Below, one piece after another: positions 24,693 through 36,943 of a stretch of 64,000 nucleotides of DNA. A program made the translations under genes and the position numbers. The notes below the pieces were generated by a model. It saw only the letters and a list, made by a program, of their open reading frames with translations, was not told the origin of the DNA and did not search any database. Every line of letters begins with the position of its first letter. The stretch's first letter is position 1. The DNA is from Heracleum sosnowskyi (taxonomy: Eukaryota; Streptophyta; Magnoliopsida; Apiales; Apiaceae): positions 60,737,133 to 60,801,132 of the forward strand of contig CM061238.1 of assembly GCA_030848705.1 (NCBI GenBank). The letters are read 5' to 3'.

Positions 24693-26867
24693 AGAAAATA
24701 TCCACAAAATGGCCCGCTTCAATTTTCCCCCATTTTCCTTGTATAGCTCCCTTTAGAGGTAAACCTAATCGGGCGTCCCCTGGTATCTGCTCCGATTCAG
24801 GCACGGACAGCTCCAAATGAAGTTTTCTGTAATTCAATAAACCCATAGGGTCAAACTACGAGAAAATATCCACAAAATGGCCCGCTTCAATTTTTCCCCA
24901 TTTTCCTTGTATAGCTCCCTTTATAGGTAAACGTAATCGGGCGTCCCCTGGTATCTGCTCCGATTCAGGCACGGACAGCTCCAAATGAAGTTTTCTGCAA
25001 TTCTATAAACCCATAGGGTCAAACTACGAGAAAATATCCACAAAATGGCCCGCTTCAATTTTCCCCCATTTTCCTTGTATAGCTCCCTTTAGAGGTAAAC
25101 GTAATCGGGCGTCCCCTGGTATCTGCTCCGATTCAGGCACGGACAACTGCAAATGAAGTTTTCTGCAATTCTATAAACCCATAGGGTCAAACTACGAGAA
25201 AATATCCACAAAATGGTCCGCTTCAATTTTTCCCCATTTTCCTTGTATAGCTCCCTTTAGAGGTAAACGTAATCGGGCGTCCCCTGGTATCTGCTCCGAT
25301 TCAGGCACGGACAGCTTCAAATGAAGTTTTCTGCAATTCTATAAACCCATAGGGTCAAACTACGAGAAAATATCCACAAAATGGCCCGCTTCAATTTTTC
25401 CCCATTTTCCTTGTATAGCTCCCTTTATAGGTAAACGTAATCGGGCGTCCCCTGGTATCTGCTCCGATTCAGGAACAGACAGCTCCAAATGAAGTTTTCT
25501 GCAATTCTATAAACCCATAGGGTCAAACTACGAGAAAATATCCACAAAATGGCCCGCTTCAATTTTCCCCCATTTTCCTTGTATAGCTCCCTTTAGATGT
25601 AAACGTAATCGGGCGTCCCCTGGTATCTGCTCCGATTCAGGCACGGACAGCTCCAAATGAAGTTTTCTGTAATTCTATAAACCCATAGGGTCAAACTACG
25701 AGAAAATATCCACAAAATGGCCCGCTTCAATTTTCCCCCATTTTCCTTGTATAGCTCCCTTTAGAGGTAAACGTAATCGGGCGTCCCCTGGTATCTGCTC
25801 CGATTCAGGCACGGACAGCTCCAAATGAAGTTTTCTGCAATTCTATAAACCCATAGGGTCAAACTACGAGAAAATATCGACAAAATGGCCCGCTTCAATT
25901 TTCCCCCATTTTCCTTGTATAGCTCCCTTTAGAGGTAAACGTAATCGGGCGTCCCCTGGTATCTGCTCCGATTCAGGCACGGACAGCTCCAAATGAAGTT
26001 TTCTGTAATTCTATAAACAAAACTACGAGAAAATATCCACAAAATGGCCCGCTTCAATTTTTCCCCATTTTCTTTGTATAGCTCCCTTTATAGGTAAACG
26101 TAATCGGGCATCCCCTGGTATCTGCTCCGATTCAGGCACGGACAGCTGCAAATGAAGTTTTCTGCAATTCTATAAACCCATAGGGTCAAACTACGAGAAA
26201 ATATCCACAAAATGGCCCGCTTCAATTTTTCCCCATTTTCCTTGTATAGCTCCCTTTAGAGGTAAACGTAATCGGGCGTCCCCTGGTATCTGCTCTGATT
26301 CAGGCACGGACAGCTTCAAATGAAGTTTTCTGCAATTCTATAAACCCATAGGGTCAAACTACGAGAAAATATCCACAAAATGGCCCGCTTCAATTTTTCC
26401 CCATTTTCCTTGTATAGCTCCCTTTAGAGGTAAACGTAATCGGGCGTCCCCTGGTATCTGCTCCGATTCAGGCACGGACAGCTCCAAATGAAGTTTTCTA
26501 CAATTCTATAAACCCATAGGGTCAAACTACGAGAAAATATCCACAAAATGGCCTGCTTCAATTTTTCCCCATTTTCCTTGTATAGCTCCCTTTATAGGTA
26601 AACGTAATCGGGCGTCCCCTGGTATCTGCTCCGATTCAGGCACGGACAGCTCCAAATGAAGTTTTCTGCAATTCTATAAACCCATAGGGTCAAACTACGA
26701 GAAAATATCCACAAAATGGCCCGCTTCAATTTTCCCCCATTTTCCTTGTATAGCTCCCTTTAGAGGTAAACGTAATCGGGCGTCCCCTGGTATATGCTCC
26801 GATTCAGGCACGGACAGCTCCAAATGAAGTTTTCTGCAATTCTATAAACCCATAGGGTCAAACTACG
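24693..26867 (+). repeat. Rearranged HOR copy with hybrid monomers and a 9-bp deletion
   Basis: The order is a hybrid monomer (24693: C35 like M4, TTCAAT like M6, with private AACCTAATC), M7, M8 (GACAACTGC), M9, M11 (GGAACAGAC), M12, M13, a 159-bp M14 (25869-26027), M15, M1, M2, M3 and an M4 with ATATGCTCC and CTGCAA (26700). M10 is missing and M5 appears only as part of the hybrid. The hybrids at 24693 and 26700 mark exchange points between classes. Confidence 0.78.
26011..26023 (+). other. 9-bp deletion in an M14 monomer
   Basis: AAACAAATAGGGTCAAACTAC is reduced to AAACAAAACTAC, giving a 159-bp monomer at 25869-26027. There are 2 bases of microhomology (AA) at the junction. I found it once in the window, so it is probably young. 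Confidence 0.9.
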
Positions 26868-27203
26868 AGAAAATATCCACAAAATGGCCCGCTTCAATTT
26901 TCCCCCATTTTCCTTGTATAGCTCCCTTTAGAGGTAAACGTAATCGGGCGTCCCCTGGTATCTGCTCCGATTCAGGCACGGACAGCTCCAAATGAAGTTT
27001 TCTGTAATTCTATAAACAAATAGGGTCAAACTACGAGAAAATATCCACAAAATGGCCCGCTTCAATTTTTCCCCATTTTCTTTGTATAGCTCCCTTTATA
27101 GGTAAACGTAATCGGGCGTCCCCTGGTATCTGCTCCGATTCAGGCACGGACAGCTGCAAATGAAGTTTTCTGCAATTCTATAAACCCATAGGGTCAAACT
27201 ACG

Positions 27204-29555
27204 AGAAAATATCCACAAAATGGCCCGCTTCAATTTTTCCCCATTTTCCTTGTATAGCTCCCTTTAGAGGTAAACGTAATCGGGCGTCCCCTGGTATCTG
27301 CTCCGATTCAGGCACGGACAGCTTCAAATGAAGTTTTCTGCAATTCTATAAACCCATAGGGTCAAACTACGAGAAAATATCCACAAAATGGCCCGCTTCA
27401 ATTTTTCCCCATTTTCCTTGTATAGCTCCCTTTAGAGGTAAACGTAATCGGGCGTCCCCTGGTATCTGCTCCGATTCAGGCACGGACAGCTCCAAATGAA
27501 GTTTTCTACAATTCTATAAACCCATAGGGTCAAACTACGAGAAAATATCCACAAAATGGCCTACTTCAATTTTTCCCCATTTTCCTTGTATAGCTCCCTT
27601 TATAGGTAAACGTAATCGGGCGTCCCATGGTATCTGCTCCGATTCAGGCACGGACAGCTCCAAATGAAGTTTTCTGCAATTCTATAAACCCATAGGGTCA
27701 AACTACGAGAAAATATCCACAAAATGGCCCGCTTCAATTTTCCCCCATTTTCCTTGTATAGCTCCCTTTAGAGGTAAACGTAATCGGGCGTCCCCTGGTA
27801 TATGCTCCGATTCAGGGACGGACAGCTCCAAATGAAGTTTTCTGTAATTCTATAAACCCATAGGGTCAAACTACGAGAAAATATCCACAAAATGGCCCGC
27901 TTCAATTTTCCCCCATTTTCCTTGTATAGCTCCCTTTAGAGGTAAACGTAATCGGGCGTCCCCTGATATCTGCTCCGATTCAGGCACGGACAGCTCCAAA
28001 TGAAGTTTTCTGTAATTCTATAAACCCATAGGGTCGAACTACGAGAAAATATCCACAAAATGGCCCGCTTCAATTTTTCCCCATTTTCCTTGTATAGCTC
28101 CCTTTAGAGGTAAACGTAATCGGGCGTCCCCTGGTATCTGCTCCGATTCAGGCACGGACAGCTCCAAATGAAGTTTTCTGTAATTCAATAAACCCATAGG
28201 GTCAAACTACGAGAAAATATCCACAAAATGGCCCGCTTCAATTTTTCCCCATTTTCCTTGTATAGCTCCCTTTATAGGTAAACGTAATCGGGCGTCCCCT
28301 GGTATCTGCTCCGATTCAGGCACGGACAGCTCCAAATGAAGTTTTCTGCAATTCTATAAACCCATAGGGTCAAACTACGAGAAAATATCCACAAAATGGC
28401 CCGCTTCAATTTTTCCCCATTTTCCTTGTATAGCTCCCTTTAGAGGTAAACGTAATCGGGCGTCCCCTGGTATCTGCTCCGATTCAGGCACGGACAGCTG
28501 CAAATGAAGTTTTCTGCAATTCTATAAACCCATAGGGTCAAACTACGAGAAAATATCCACAAAATGGTCCGCTTCAATTTTTCCCCATTTTCCTTGTATA
28601 GCTCCCTTTAGAGGTAAACGTAATCGGGCGTCCCCTGGTATCTGCTCCGATTCAGGCACGGACAGCTTCAAATGAAGTTTTCTGCAATTCTATAAACCCA
28701 TAGGGTCAAACTACGAGAAAATATCCACAAAATGGCCCGCTTCAATTTTTCCCCATTTTCCTTGTATAGCTCCCTTTATAGGTAAACGTAATCGGGCGTC
28801 CCCTGGTATCTGCTCCGATTCAGGAACGGACAGCTCCAAATGAAGTTTTCTGCAATTCTATAAACCCATAGGGTCAAACTACGAGAAAATATCCACAAAA
28901 TGGCCCGCTTCAATTTTCCCCCATTTTCCTTGTATAGCTCCCTTTAGATGTAAACGTAATCGGGCGTCCCCTGGTATCTGCTCCGATTCATGCACGGACA
29001 GCTCCAAATGAAGTTTTCTTTAATTCTATAAACCCATAGGGTCAAACTACGAGAAAATATCCACAAAATGGCCCGCTTCAATTTTCCCCCATTTTCCTTG
29101 TATAGCTCCCTTTAGAGGTAAACGTAATCGGGCGTCCCCTGGTATCTGCTCCGATTCAGGCACGGACAGCTCCAAATGAAGTTTTCTGCAATTCTATAAA
29201 CCCATAGGGTCAAACTACGAGAAAATATCCACAAAATGGCCCGCTTCAATTTTCCCCCATTTTCCTTGTATAGCTCCCTTTAGAGGTAAACGTAATCGGG
29301 CGTCCCCTGGTATCTGCTCCGATTCAGGCACGGACAGCTCCAAATGAAGTTTTCTGTAATTCTATAAACAAATAGGGTCAAACTACGAGAAAATATCCAC
29401 AAAATGGCCCGCTTCAATTTTTCCCCATTTTCTTTGTATAGCTCCCTTTATAGGTAAACGTAATCGGGCGTCCCCTGGTATCTGCTCCGATTCAGGCACG
29501 GACAGCTGCAAATGAAGTTTTCTGCAATTCTATAAACCCATAGGGTCAAACTACG
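27204..29555 (+). repeat. 14-mer HOR copy (15-mer lacking M10), 2352 bp
   Basis: The order is M1 (27204), M2, M3 (GGCCTAC, CCCATGG), M4 (ATATGCTCC), M5, M6, M7, M8, M9 (ending AGCTTC), M11 (28716), M12, M13, M14 and M15 (29388). M10 is absent. M14-M15 also stand just upstream at 26868-27203. Private changes include CAGGGACGG near 27816, TTCATGCAC near 28988 and CTTTAATTC near 29019. The last clear M14 and M15 marks of the window are near 29367 and 29430. Confidence 0.85.
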
Positions 29556-31569
29556 AGAAAATATCCACAAAATGGCCCGCTTCAATTTTTCCCCATTTTC
29601 CTTGTATAGCTCCCTTTAGAGGTAAACGTAATCGGGCGTCCCCTGGTATCTGCTCCGATTCAGGCACGGACAGCTTCAAATGAAGTTTTCTGCAATTCTA
29701 TAAACCCATAGGGTCAAACTACGAGAAAATATCCACAAAATGGCCCGCTTCAATTTTTCCCCATTTTCCTTGTATAGCTCCCTTTAGAGGTAAACGTAAT
29801 CGGGCGTCCCCTGGTATCTGCTCCGATTCAGGCACGGACAGCTCCAAATGAAGTTTTCTGCAATTCTATAAACCCATAGGGTCAAACTACGAGAAAATAT
29901 CCACAAAATGGCCCGCTTCAATTTTCCCCCATTTTCCTTGTATAGCTCCCTTTAGAGGTAAACGTAATCGGGCGTCCCCTGGTATCTGCTCCGATTCAGG
30001 CACGGACAGCTCCAAATGAAGTTTTCTGTAATTCTATAAACCCATTGGGTCAAACTACGAGAAAATATCCACAAAATGGCCCGCTTCAATTTTCCCCCAT
30101 TTTCCTTGTATAGCTCCCTTTAGAGGTAAACGTAATCGGGCGTCCCCTGATATCTGCTCCGATTCAGGCACGGACAGCTCCAAATGAAGTTTTCTGTAAT
30201 TCTATAAACCCATAGGGTCGAACTACGAGAAAATATCCACAAAATGGCCCGCTTCAATTTTTCCCCATTTTCCTTGTATAGCTCCCTTTAGAGGTAAACG
30301 TATTCGGGCGTCCCCTGGTATCTGCTCCGATTCAGGCACGGACAGCTCCAAATGAAGTTTTCTGGAATTCAATAAACCCATAGGGTCAAACTACGAGAAA
30401 ATATCCACAAAATGGCCCGCTTCAATTTTTCCCCATTTTCCTTGTATAGCTCCCTTTATAGGTAAACGTAATCGGGCGTCCCCTGGTATCTGCTCCGATT
30501 CAGGCACGGACAGCTCCAAATGAAGTTTTCTGCAATTCTATAAACCCATAGGGTCAAACTACGAGAAAATATTCACAAAATGGCCCGCTTCAATTTTCCC
30601 CCATTTTCCTTGTATAGCTCCCTTTAGAGGTAAACGTAATCGGGCGTCCCCTGGTATCTGCTCCGATTCAGGCACGGACAGCTGCAAATGAAGTTTTCTG
30701 CAATTCTATAAACCCATAGGGTCAAACTACGAGAAAATATCCACAAAATGGCCCGCTTCAATTTTTCCCCATTTTCCTTCTATAGCTCCCTTTAGAGGTA
30801 AACGTAATCGGGCGTCCCCTGGTATCTGCTCCGATTCAGGCACGGACAGCTTCAAATAAAGTTTTCTGCAATTCTATAAACCCATAGGGTCAAACTACGA
30901 GAAAATATCCACAAAATGGCCCGCTTCAATTTTTCCCCATTTTCCTTGTATAGCTCCCTTTAGAGGTAAACGTAATCGGGCGTCCCCTGGTATCTGCTCC
31001 GATTCAGGCACGGACAGCTGCAAATGAAGTTTTCTGCAATTCTATAAACCCATAGGGTCAAACTACGAGAAAATATCCACAAAATGGCCCGCTTCAATTT
31101 TTCCCCATTTTCCTTGTATAGCTCCCTTTAGAGGTAAACGTAATCGGGCGTCCCCTGGTATCTGCTCCGATTCAGGCACGGACAGCTTCAAATGAAGTTT
31201 TCTGCAATTCTATAAACCCATAGGGTCAAACTTCTCAAATATCCACAAAATGGCCCACTTCAATTTTTCCCCATTTTCCTTGTATAGCTCCCTTTAGAGG
31301 TAAACGTAATCGGGCGTCCCCTGGTATCTGCTCCGATTCAGGCACGGACAGCTTCAAATAAAGTTTTCTGCAATTCTATAAACCCATAGGGTCAAACTAC
31401 GAGAAAATATCCACAAAATGGCCCGCTTCAATTTTTCCCCATTTTCCTTGTATAGCTCCCTTTAGAGGTAAACGTAATCGGGCGTCCCCTGGTATCTGCT
31501 CCGATTCAGGCACGGACAGCTGCAAATGAAGTTTTCTGCAATTCTATAAACCCATAGGGTCAAACTACG
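29556..31569 (+). repeat. Transition zone between 15-mer and 8-mer domains
   Basis: Twelve monomers keep the 168-bp period apart from one junction 2 bp short near 31231. Classes M4-M7 occur in order near 29.9-30.5 kb, followed by AGCTGC and AGCTTC monomers in alternation. Scattered private changes include CCATTGGG near 30047, CGTATTCGG near 30300, CTGGAATTC near 30363, ATATTCAC near 30571, TTCTATAGC near 30780 and AAATAAAG near 30855 and 31358. M10-M15 marks are gone to the right of this point. Confidence 0.75.
31229..31240 (+). other. Complex junction variant, AACTTCTCAA (first copy)
   Basis: The usual ACTACGAGAAAATATCC is ACTTCTCAAATATCC here, 2 bp shorter. The GAGA of the normal sequence is replaced by TCTC, its reverse complement, which suggests a small template switch or micro-inversion. 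The same variant recurs at 34251. The mechanism is inferred. Confidence 0.85.
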
Positions 31570-34089
31570 AGAAAATATCCACAAAATGGCCTGCTTCAAT
31601 TTTTCCCCATTTTCCTTGTATAGCTCCCTTTATAGGTAAACGTAATCGGGCGTCCCCTGGTATCTGCTCCGATTCAGGCACGGACAGCTCCAAATGAAGT
31701 TTTCTGCAATTCTATAAACCCATAGGGTCAAACTACGAGAAAATATCCACAAAATGGCCCGCTTCAATTTTCCCCCATTTTCCTTGTATAGCTCCCTTTA
31801 GAGGTAAACGTAATCGGGCGTCCCCTGGTATCTGCTCCGATTCAGGCACGGACAGCTCCAAATGAAGTTTTCTGTAATTCTATAAACCCATAGGGTCAAA
31901 CTACGAGAAAATATCCACAAAATGGCCCGCTTCAATTTTCCCCCATTTTCCTTGTATAGCTCCCTTTAGAGGTAAACGTAATCGGGCGTCCCCTGATATC
32001 TGCTCCGATTCAGGCACGGACAGCTCCAAATGAAGTTTTCTGTAATTCTATAAACCCATAGGGTCGAACTACGAGAAAATATCCACAAAATGGCCCGCTT
32101 CAATTTTTCCCCATTTTCCTTGTATAGCTCCCTTTAGAGGTAAACGTAATCGGGCATCCCCTGGTATCTGCTCCGATTCAGGCACGGACAGCTCCAAATG
32201 AAGTTTTCTGTAATTCAATAAACCCATAGGGTCAAACTACGAGAAAATATCCACAAAATGGCCCGCTTCAATTTTTCCCCATTTTCCTTGTATAGCTCCC
32301 TTTATAGGTAAACGTAATCGGGCGTCCCCTGGTATCTGCTCCGATTCAGGCACGGACAGCTCCAAATGAAGTTTTCTGCAATTCTATAAACCCATAGGGT
32401 CAAACTACGAGAAAATATCCACAAAATGGCCCGCTTCAATTTTCCCCCATTTTCCTTGTATAGCTCCCTTTAGAGGTAAACGTAATCGGGCGTCCCCTGG
32501 TATCTGCCCCGATTCAGGCACGGACAGCTGCAAATGAAGTTTTCTGCAATTCTATAAACCCATAGGGTCAAACTACGAGAAAATATCCACAAAATGGTCC
32601 GCTTCAATTTTTCCCCATTTTCCTTGTATAGCTCCCTTTAGAGGTAAACGTAATCGGGCGTCCCCTGGTATCTGCTCCGATTCAGGCACGGACAGCTTCA
32701 AATGAAGTTTTCTGCAATTCTATAAACCCATAGGGTCAAACTACGAGAAAATATCCACAAAATGGCCCGCTTCAATTTTTCCCCATTTTCCTTGTATAGC
32801 TCCTTTTAGAGGTAAACATAATCGGGCGTCCCCCGGTATCTGCTCCGATTCAGGCACGGACAGCTCCAAATGATGTTTTCTACAATTCTATAAACCCATA
32901 GGGTCAAACTACGAGAAAATATCCACAAAATGGCCTGCTTCAATTTTTCCCCATTTTCCTTGTATAGCTCCCTTTATAGGTAAACGTAATCGGGCGTCCC
33001 CTGGTATCTGCTCCGATTCAGGCACGGACAGCTCCAAATGAAGTTTTCTGCAATTCTATAAACCCATAGGGTCAAACTACGAGAAAATATCCACAAAATG
33101 GCCCGCTTCAATTTTCCCCCATTTTCCTTGTATAGCTCCCTTTAGAGGTAAACGTAATCGGGCGTCCCCTGGTATCTGCTCCGATTCAGGCACGGACAGC
33201 TCCAAATGAAGTTTTCTGTAATTCTATAAACCCATAGGGTCAAACTACGAGAAAATATCCACAAAATGGCCCGCTTCAATTTTCCCCCATTTTCCTTGTA
33301 TAGCTCCCTTTAGAGGTAAACGTAATCGGGCGTCCCCTGATATCTGCTCCGATTCAGGCACGGACAGCTCCAAATGAAGTTTTCTGTAATTCTATAAACC
33401 CATAGGGTCAAACTACGAGAAAATATCCACAAAATGGCCCGCTTCAATTTTTCCCCATTTTCCTTGTATAGCTCCCTTTAGAGGTAAACGTAATCGGGCG
33501 TCCCCTGGTATCTGCTCCGATTCAGGCACGGATAGCTCCAAATGAAGTTTTCTGTAATTCAATAAACCCATAGGGTCAAACTACGAGAAAATATCCACAA
33601 AATGGCCCGCTTCAATTTTTCCCCATTTTCCTTGTATAGCTCCCTTTATAGGTAAACGTAATCGGGCGTCCCCTGGTATCTGCTCCGATTCAGGCACGGA
33701 CAGCTCCAAATGAAGTTTTCTGCGATTCTATAAACCCATAGGGTCAAACTACGAGAAAATATCCACAAAGTGGCCCGCTTCAATTTTCCCCCATTTTCCT
33801 TGTATAGCTCCCTTTAGAGGTAAACGTAATCGGGCGTCCCCTGGTATCTGCTCCGATTCAGGCACGGACAGCTGCAAATGAAGTTTTCTGCAATTCTATA
33901 AACCCATAGGGTCAAACTACGAGAAAATATCCACAAAATGGTCCGCTTCAATTTTTCCCCATTTTCCTTGTATAGCTCCCTTTAGAGGTAAACGTAATCG
34001 GGCGTCCCCTGGTATCTGCTCCGATTCAGGCACGGACAGCTTCAAATGAAGTTTTCTGCAATTCTATAAACCCATAGGGTCAAACTACG
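31570..34089 (+). repeat. Left copy of a 2854-bp-offset duplication
   Basis: It matches 34424-36943 at an offset of 2854 bp (17 x 168 - 2). Paired marks: CGGGCATCCC at 32151/35005, TATCTGCCCC at 32501/35355, TCCTTTTAGA at 32801/35655 and TGCGATTCTA at 33721/36575. Two monomers that include the TTCTCAA junction separate the copies. The copies differ at some sites: M5 near 33411 has GGTCAAAC where its partner has GGTCGAAC. Confidence 0.86.
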
Positions 34090-34250
34090 AGAAAATATCC
34101 ACAAAATGGCCCGCTTCAATTTTTCCCCATTTTCCTTGTATAGCTCCCTTTAGAGGTAAACGTAATCGGGCGTCCCCTGGTATCTGCTCCGATTCAGGCA
34201 CGGACAGCTTCAAATGAAGTTTTCTGCAATTCTATAAACCCATAGGGTCA

Positions 34251-34262
34251 AACTTCTCAAAT
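34251..34262 (+). other. Complex junction variant, AACTTCTCAA (second copy)
   Basis: This is identical to the variant at 31229, 3022 bp away (18 x 168 - 2). Both follow an AGCTTC + CTGCAA monomer. The monomers after them differ (AGCTTC after the first, CTACAA after the second), so only a short stretch was shared or the copies recombined afterwards. Confidence 0.85.
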
Positions 34263-34423
34263 ATCCACAAAATGGCCCGCTTCAATTTTTCCCCATTTTC
34301 CTTGTATAGCTCCCTTTAGAGGTAAACGTAATCGGGCGTCCCCTGGTATCTGCTCCGATTCAGGCACGGACAGCTCCAAATGAAGTTTTCTACAATTCTA
34401 TAAACCCATAGGGTCAAACTACG

Positions 34424-36943
34424 AGAAAATATCCACAAAATGGCCTGCTTCAATTTTTCCCCATTTTCCTTGTATAGCTCCCTTTATAGGTAAACGTAAT
34501 CGGGCGTCCCCTGGTATCTGCTCCGATTCAGGCACGGACAGCTCCAAATGAAGTTTTCTGCAATTCTATAAACCCATAGGGTCAAACTACGAGAAAATAT
34601 CCACAAAATGGCCCGCTTCAATTTTCCCCCATTTTCCTTGTATAGCTCCCTTTAGAGGTAAACGTAATCGGGCGTCCCCTGGTATCTGCTCCGATTCAGG
34701 CACGGACAGCTCCAAATGAAGTTTTCTGTAATTCTATAAACCCATAGGGTCAAACTACGAGAAAATATCCACAAAATGGCCCGCTTCAATTTTCCCCCAT
34801 TTTCCTTGTATAGCTCCCTTTAGAGGTAAACGTAATCGGGCGTCCCCTGATATCTGCTCCGATTCAGGCACGGACAGCTCCAAATGAAGTTTTCTGTAAT
34901 TCTATAAACCCATAGGGTCGAACTACGAGAAAATATCCACAAAATGGCCCGCTTCAATTTTTCCCCATTTTCCTTGTATAGCTCCCTTTAGAGGTAAACG
35001 TAATCGGGCATCCCCTGGTATCTGCTCCGATTCAGGCACGGACAGCTCCAAATGAAGTTTTCTGTAATTCAATAAACCCATAGGGTCAAACTACGAGAAA
35101 ATATCCACAAAATGGCCCGCTTCAATTTTTCCCCATTTTCCTTGTATAGCTCCCTTTATAGGTAAACGTAATCGGGCGTCCCCTGGTATCTGCTCCGATT
35201 CAGGCACGGACAGCTCCAAATGAAGTTTTCTGCAATTCTATAAACCCATAGGGTCAAACTACGAGAAAATATCCACAAAATGGCCCGCTTCAATTTTCCC
35301 CCATTTTCCTTGTATAGCTCCCTTTAGAGGTAAACGTAATCGGGCGTCCCCTGGTATCTGCCCCGATTCAGGCACGGACAGCTGCAAATGAAGTTTTCTG
35401 CAATTCTATAAACCCATAGGGTCAAACTACGAGAAAATATCCACAAAATGGTCCGCTTCAATTTTTCCCCATTTTCCTTGTATAGCTCCCTTTAGAGGTA
35501 AACGTAATCGGGCGTCCCCTGGTATCTGCTCCGATTCAGGCACGGACAGCTTCAAATGAAGTTTTCTGCAATTCTATAAACCCATAGGGTCAAACTACGA
35601 GAAAATATCCACAAAATGGCCCGCTTCAATTTTTCCCCATTTTCCTTGTATAGCTCCTTTTAGAGGTAAACGTAATCGGGCGTCCCCCGGTATCTGCTCC
35701 GATTCAGGCACGGACAGCTCCAAATGATGTTTTCTACAATTCTATAAACCCATAGGGTCAAACTACGAGAAAATATCCACAAAATGGCCTGCTTCAATTT
35801 TTCCCCATTTTCCTTGTATAGCTCCCTTTATAGGTAAACGTAATCGGGCGTCCCCTGGTATCTGCTCCGATTCAGGCACGGACAGCTCCAAATGAAGTTT
35901 TCTGCAATTCTATAAACCCATAGGGTCAAACTACGAGAAAATATCCACAAAATGGCCCGCTTCAATTTTCCCCCATTTTCCTTGTATAGCTCCCTTTAGA
36001 GGTAAACGTAATCGGGCGTCCCCTGGTATCTGCTCCGATTCAGGCACGGACAGCTCCAAATGAAGTTTTCTGTAATTCTATAAACCCATAGGGTCAAACT
36101 ACGAGAAAATATCCACAAAATGGCCCGCTTCAATTTTCCCCCATTTTCCTTGTATAGCTCCCTTTAGAGGTAAACGTAATCGGGCGTCCCCTGATATCTG
36201 CTTCGATTCAGGCACGGACAGCTCCAAATGAAGTTTTCTGTAATTCTATAAACCCATAGGGTCGAACTACGAGAAAATATCCACAAAATGGCCCGCTTCA
36301 ATTTTTCCCCATTTTCCTTGTATAGCTCCCTTTAGAGGTAAACGTAATCGGGCGTCCCCTGGTATCTGCTCCGATTCAGGCACGGATAGCTCCAAATGAA
36401 GTTTTCTGTAATTCAATAAACCCATAGGGTCAAACTACGAGAAAATATCCACAAAATGGCCCGCTTCAATTTTTCCCCATTTTCCTTGTATAGCTCCCTT
36501 TATAGGTAAACGTAATCGGGCGTCCCCTGGTATCTGCTCCGATTCAGGCACGGACAGCTCCAAATGAAGTTTTCTGCGATTCTAAAAACCCATAGGGTCA
36601 AACTACGAGAAAATATCCACAAAGTGGCCCGCTTCAATTTTCCCCCATTTTCCTTGTATAGCTCCCTTTAGAGGTAAACGTAATCGGGCGTCCCCTGGTA
36701 TCTGCTCCGATTCAGGCACGGACAGCTGCAAATGAAGTTTTCTGTAATTCTATAAACCCATAGGGTCAAACTACGAGAAAATATCCACAAAATGGTCCGC
36801 TTCAATTTTTCCCCATTTTCCTTGTATAGCTCCCTTTAGAGGTAAACGTAATCGGGCGTCCCCTGGTATCTGCTCCGATTCAGGCACGGACAGCTTCAAA
36901 TGAAGTTTTCTGCAATTCTATAAACCCATAGGGTCAAACTACG
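34424..36943 (+). repeat. Right copy of the 2854-bp-offset duplication
   Basis: This is the partner of 31570-34089. Private differences in this copy include CTTCGATTC near 36201 and CTAAAAACC near 36582. Its 3' part is also the left unit of the 2184-bp tandem duplication, so the two events are nested. Confidence 0.85.
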
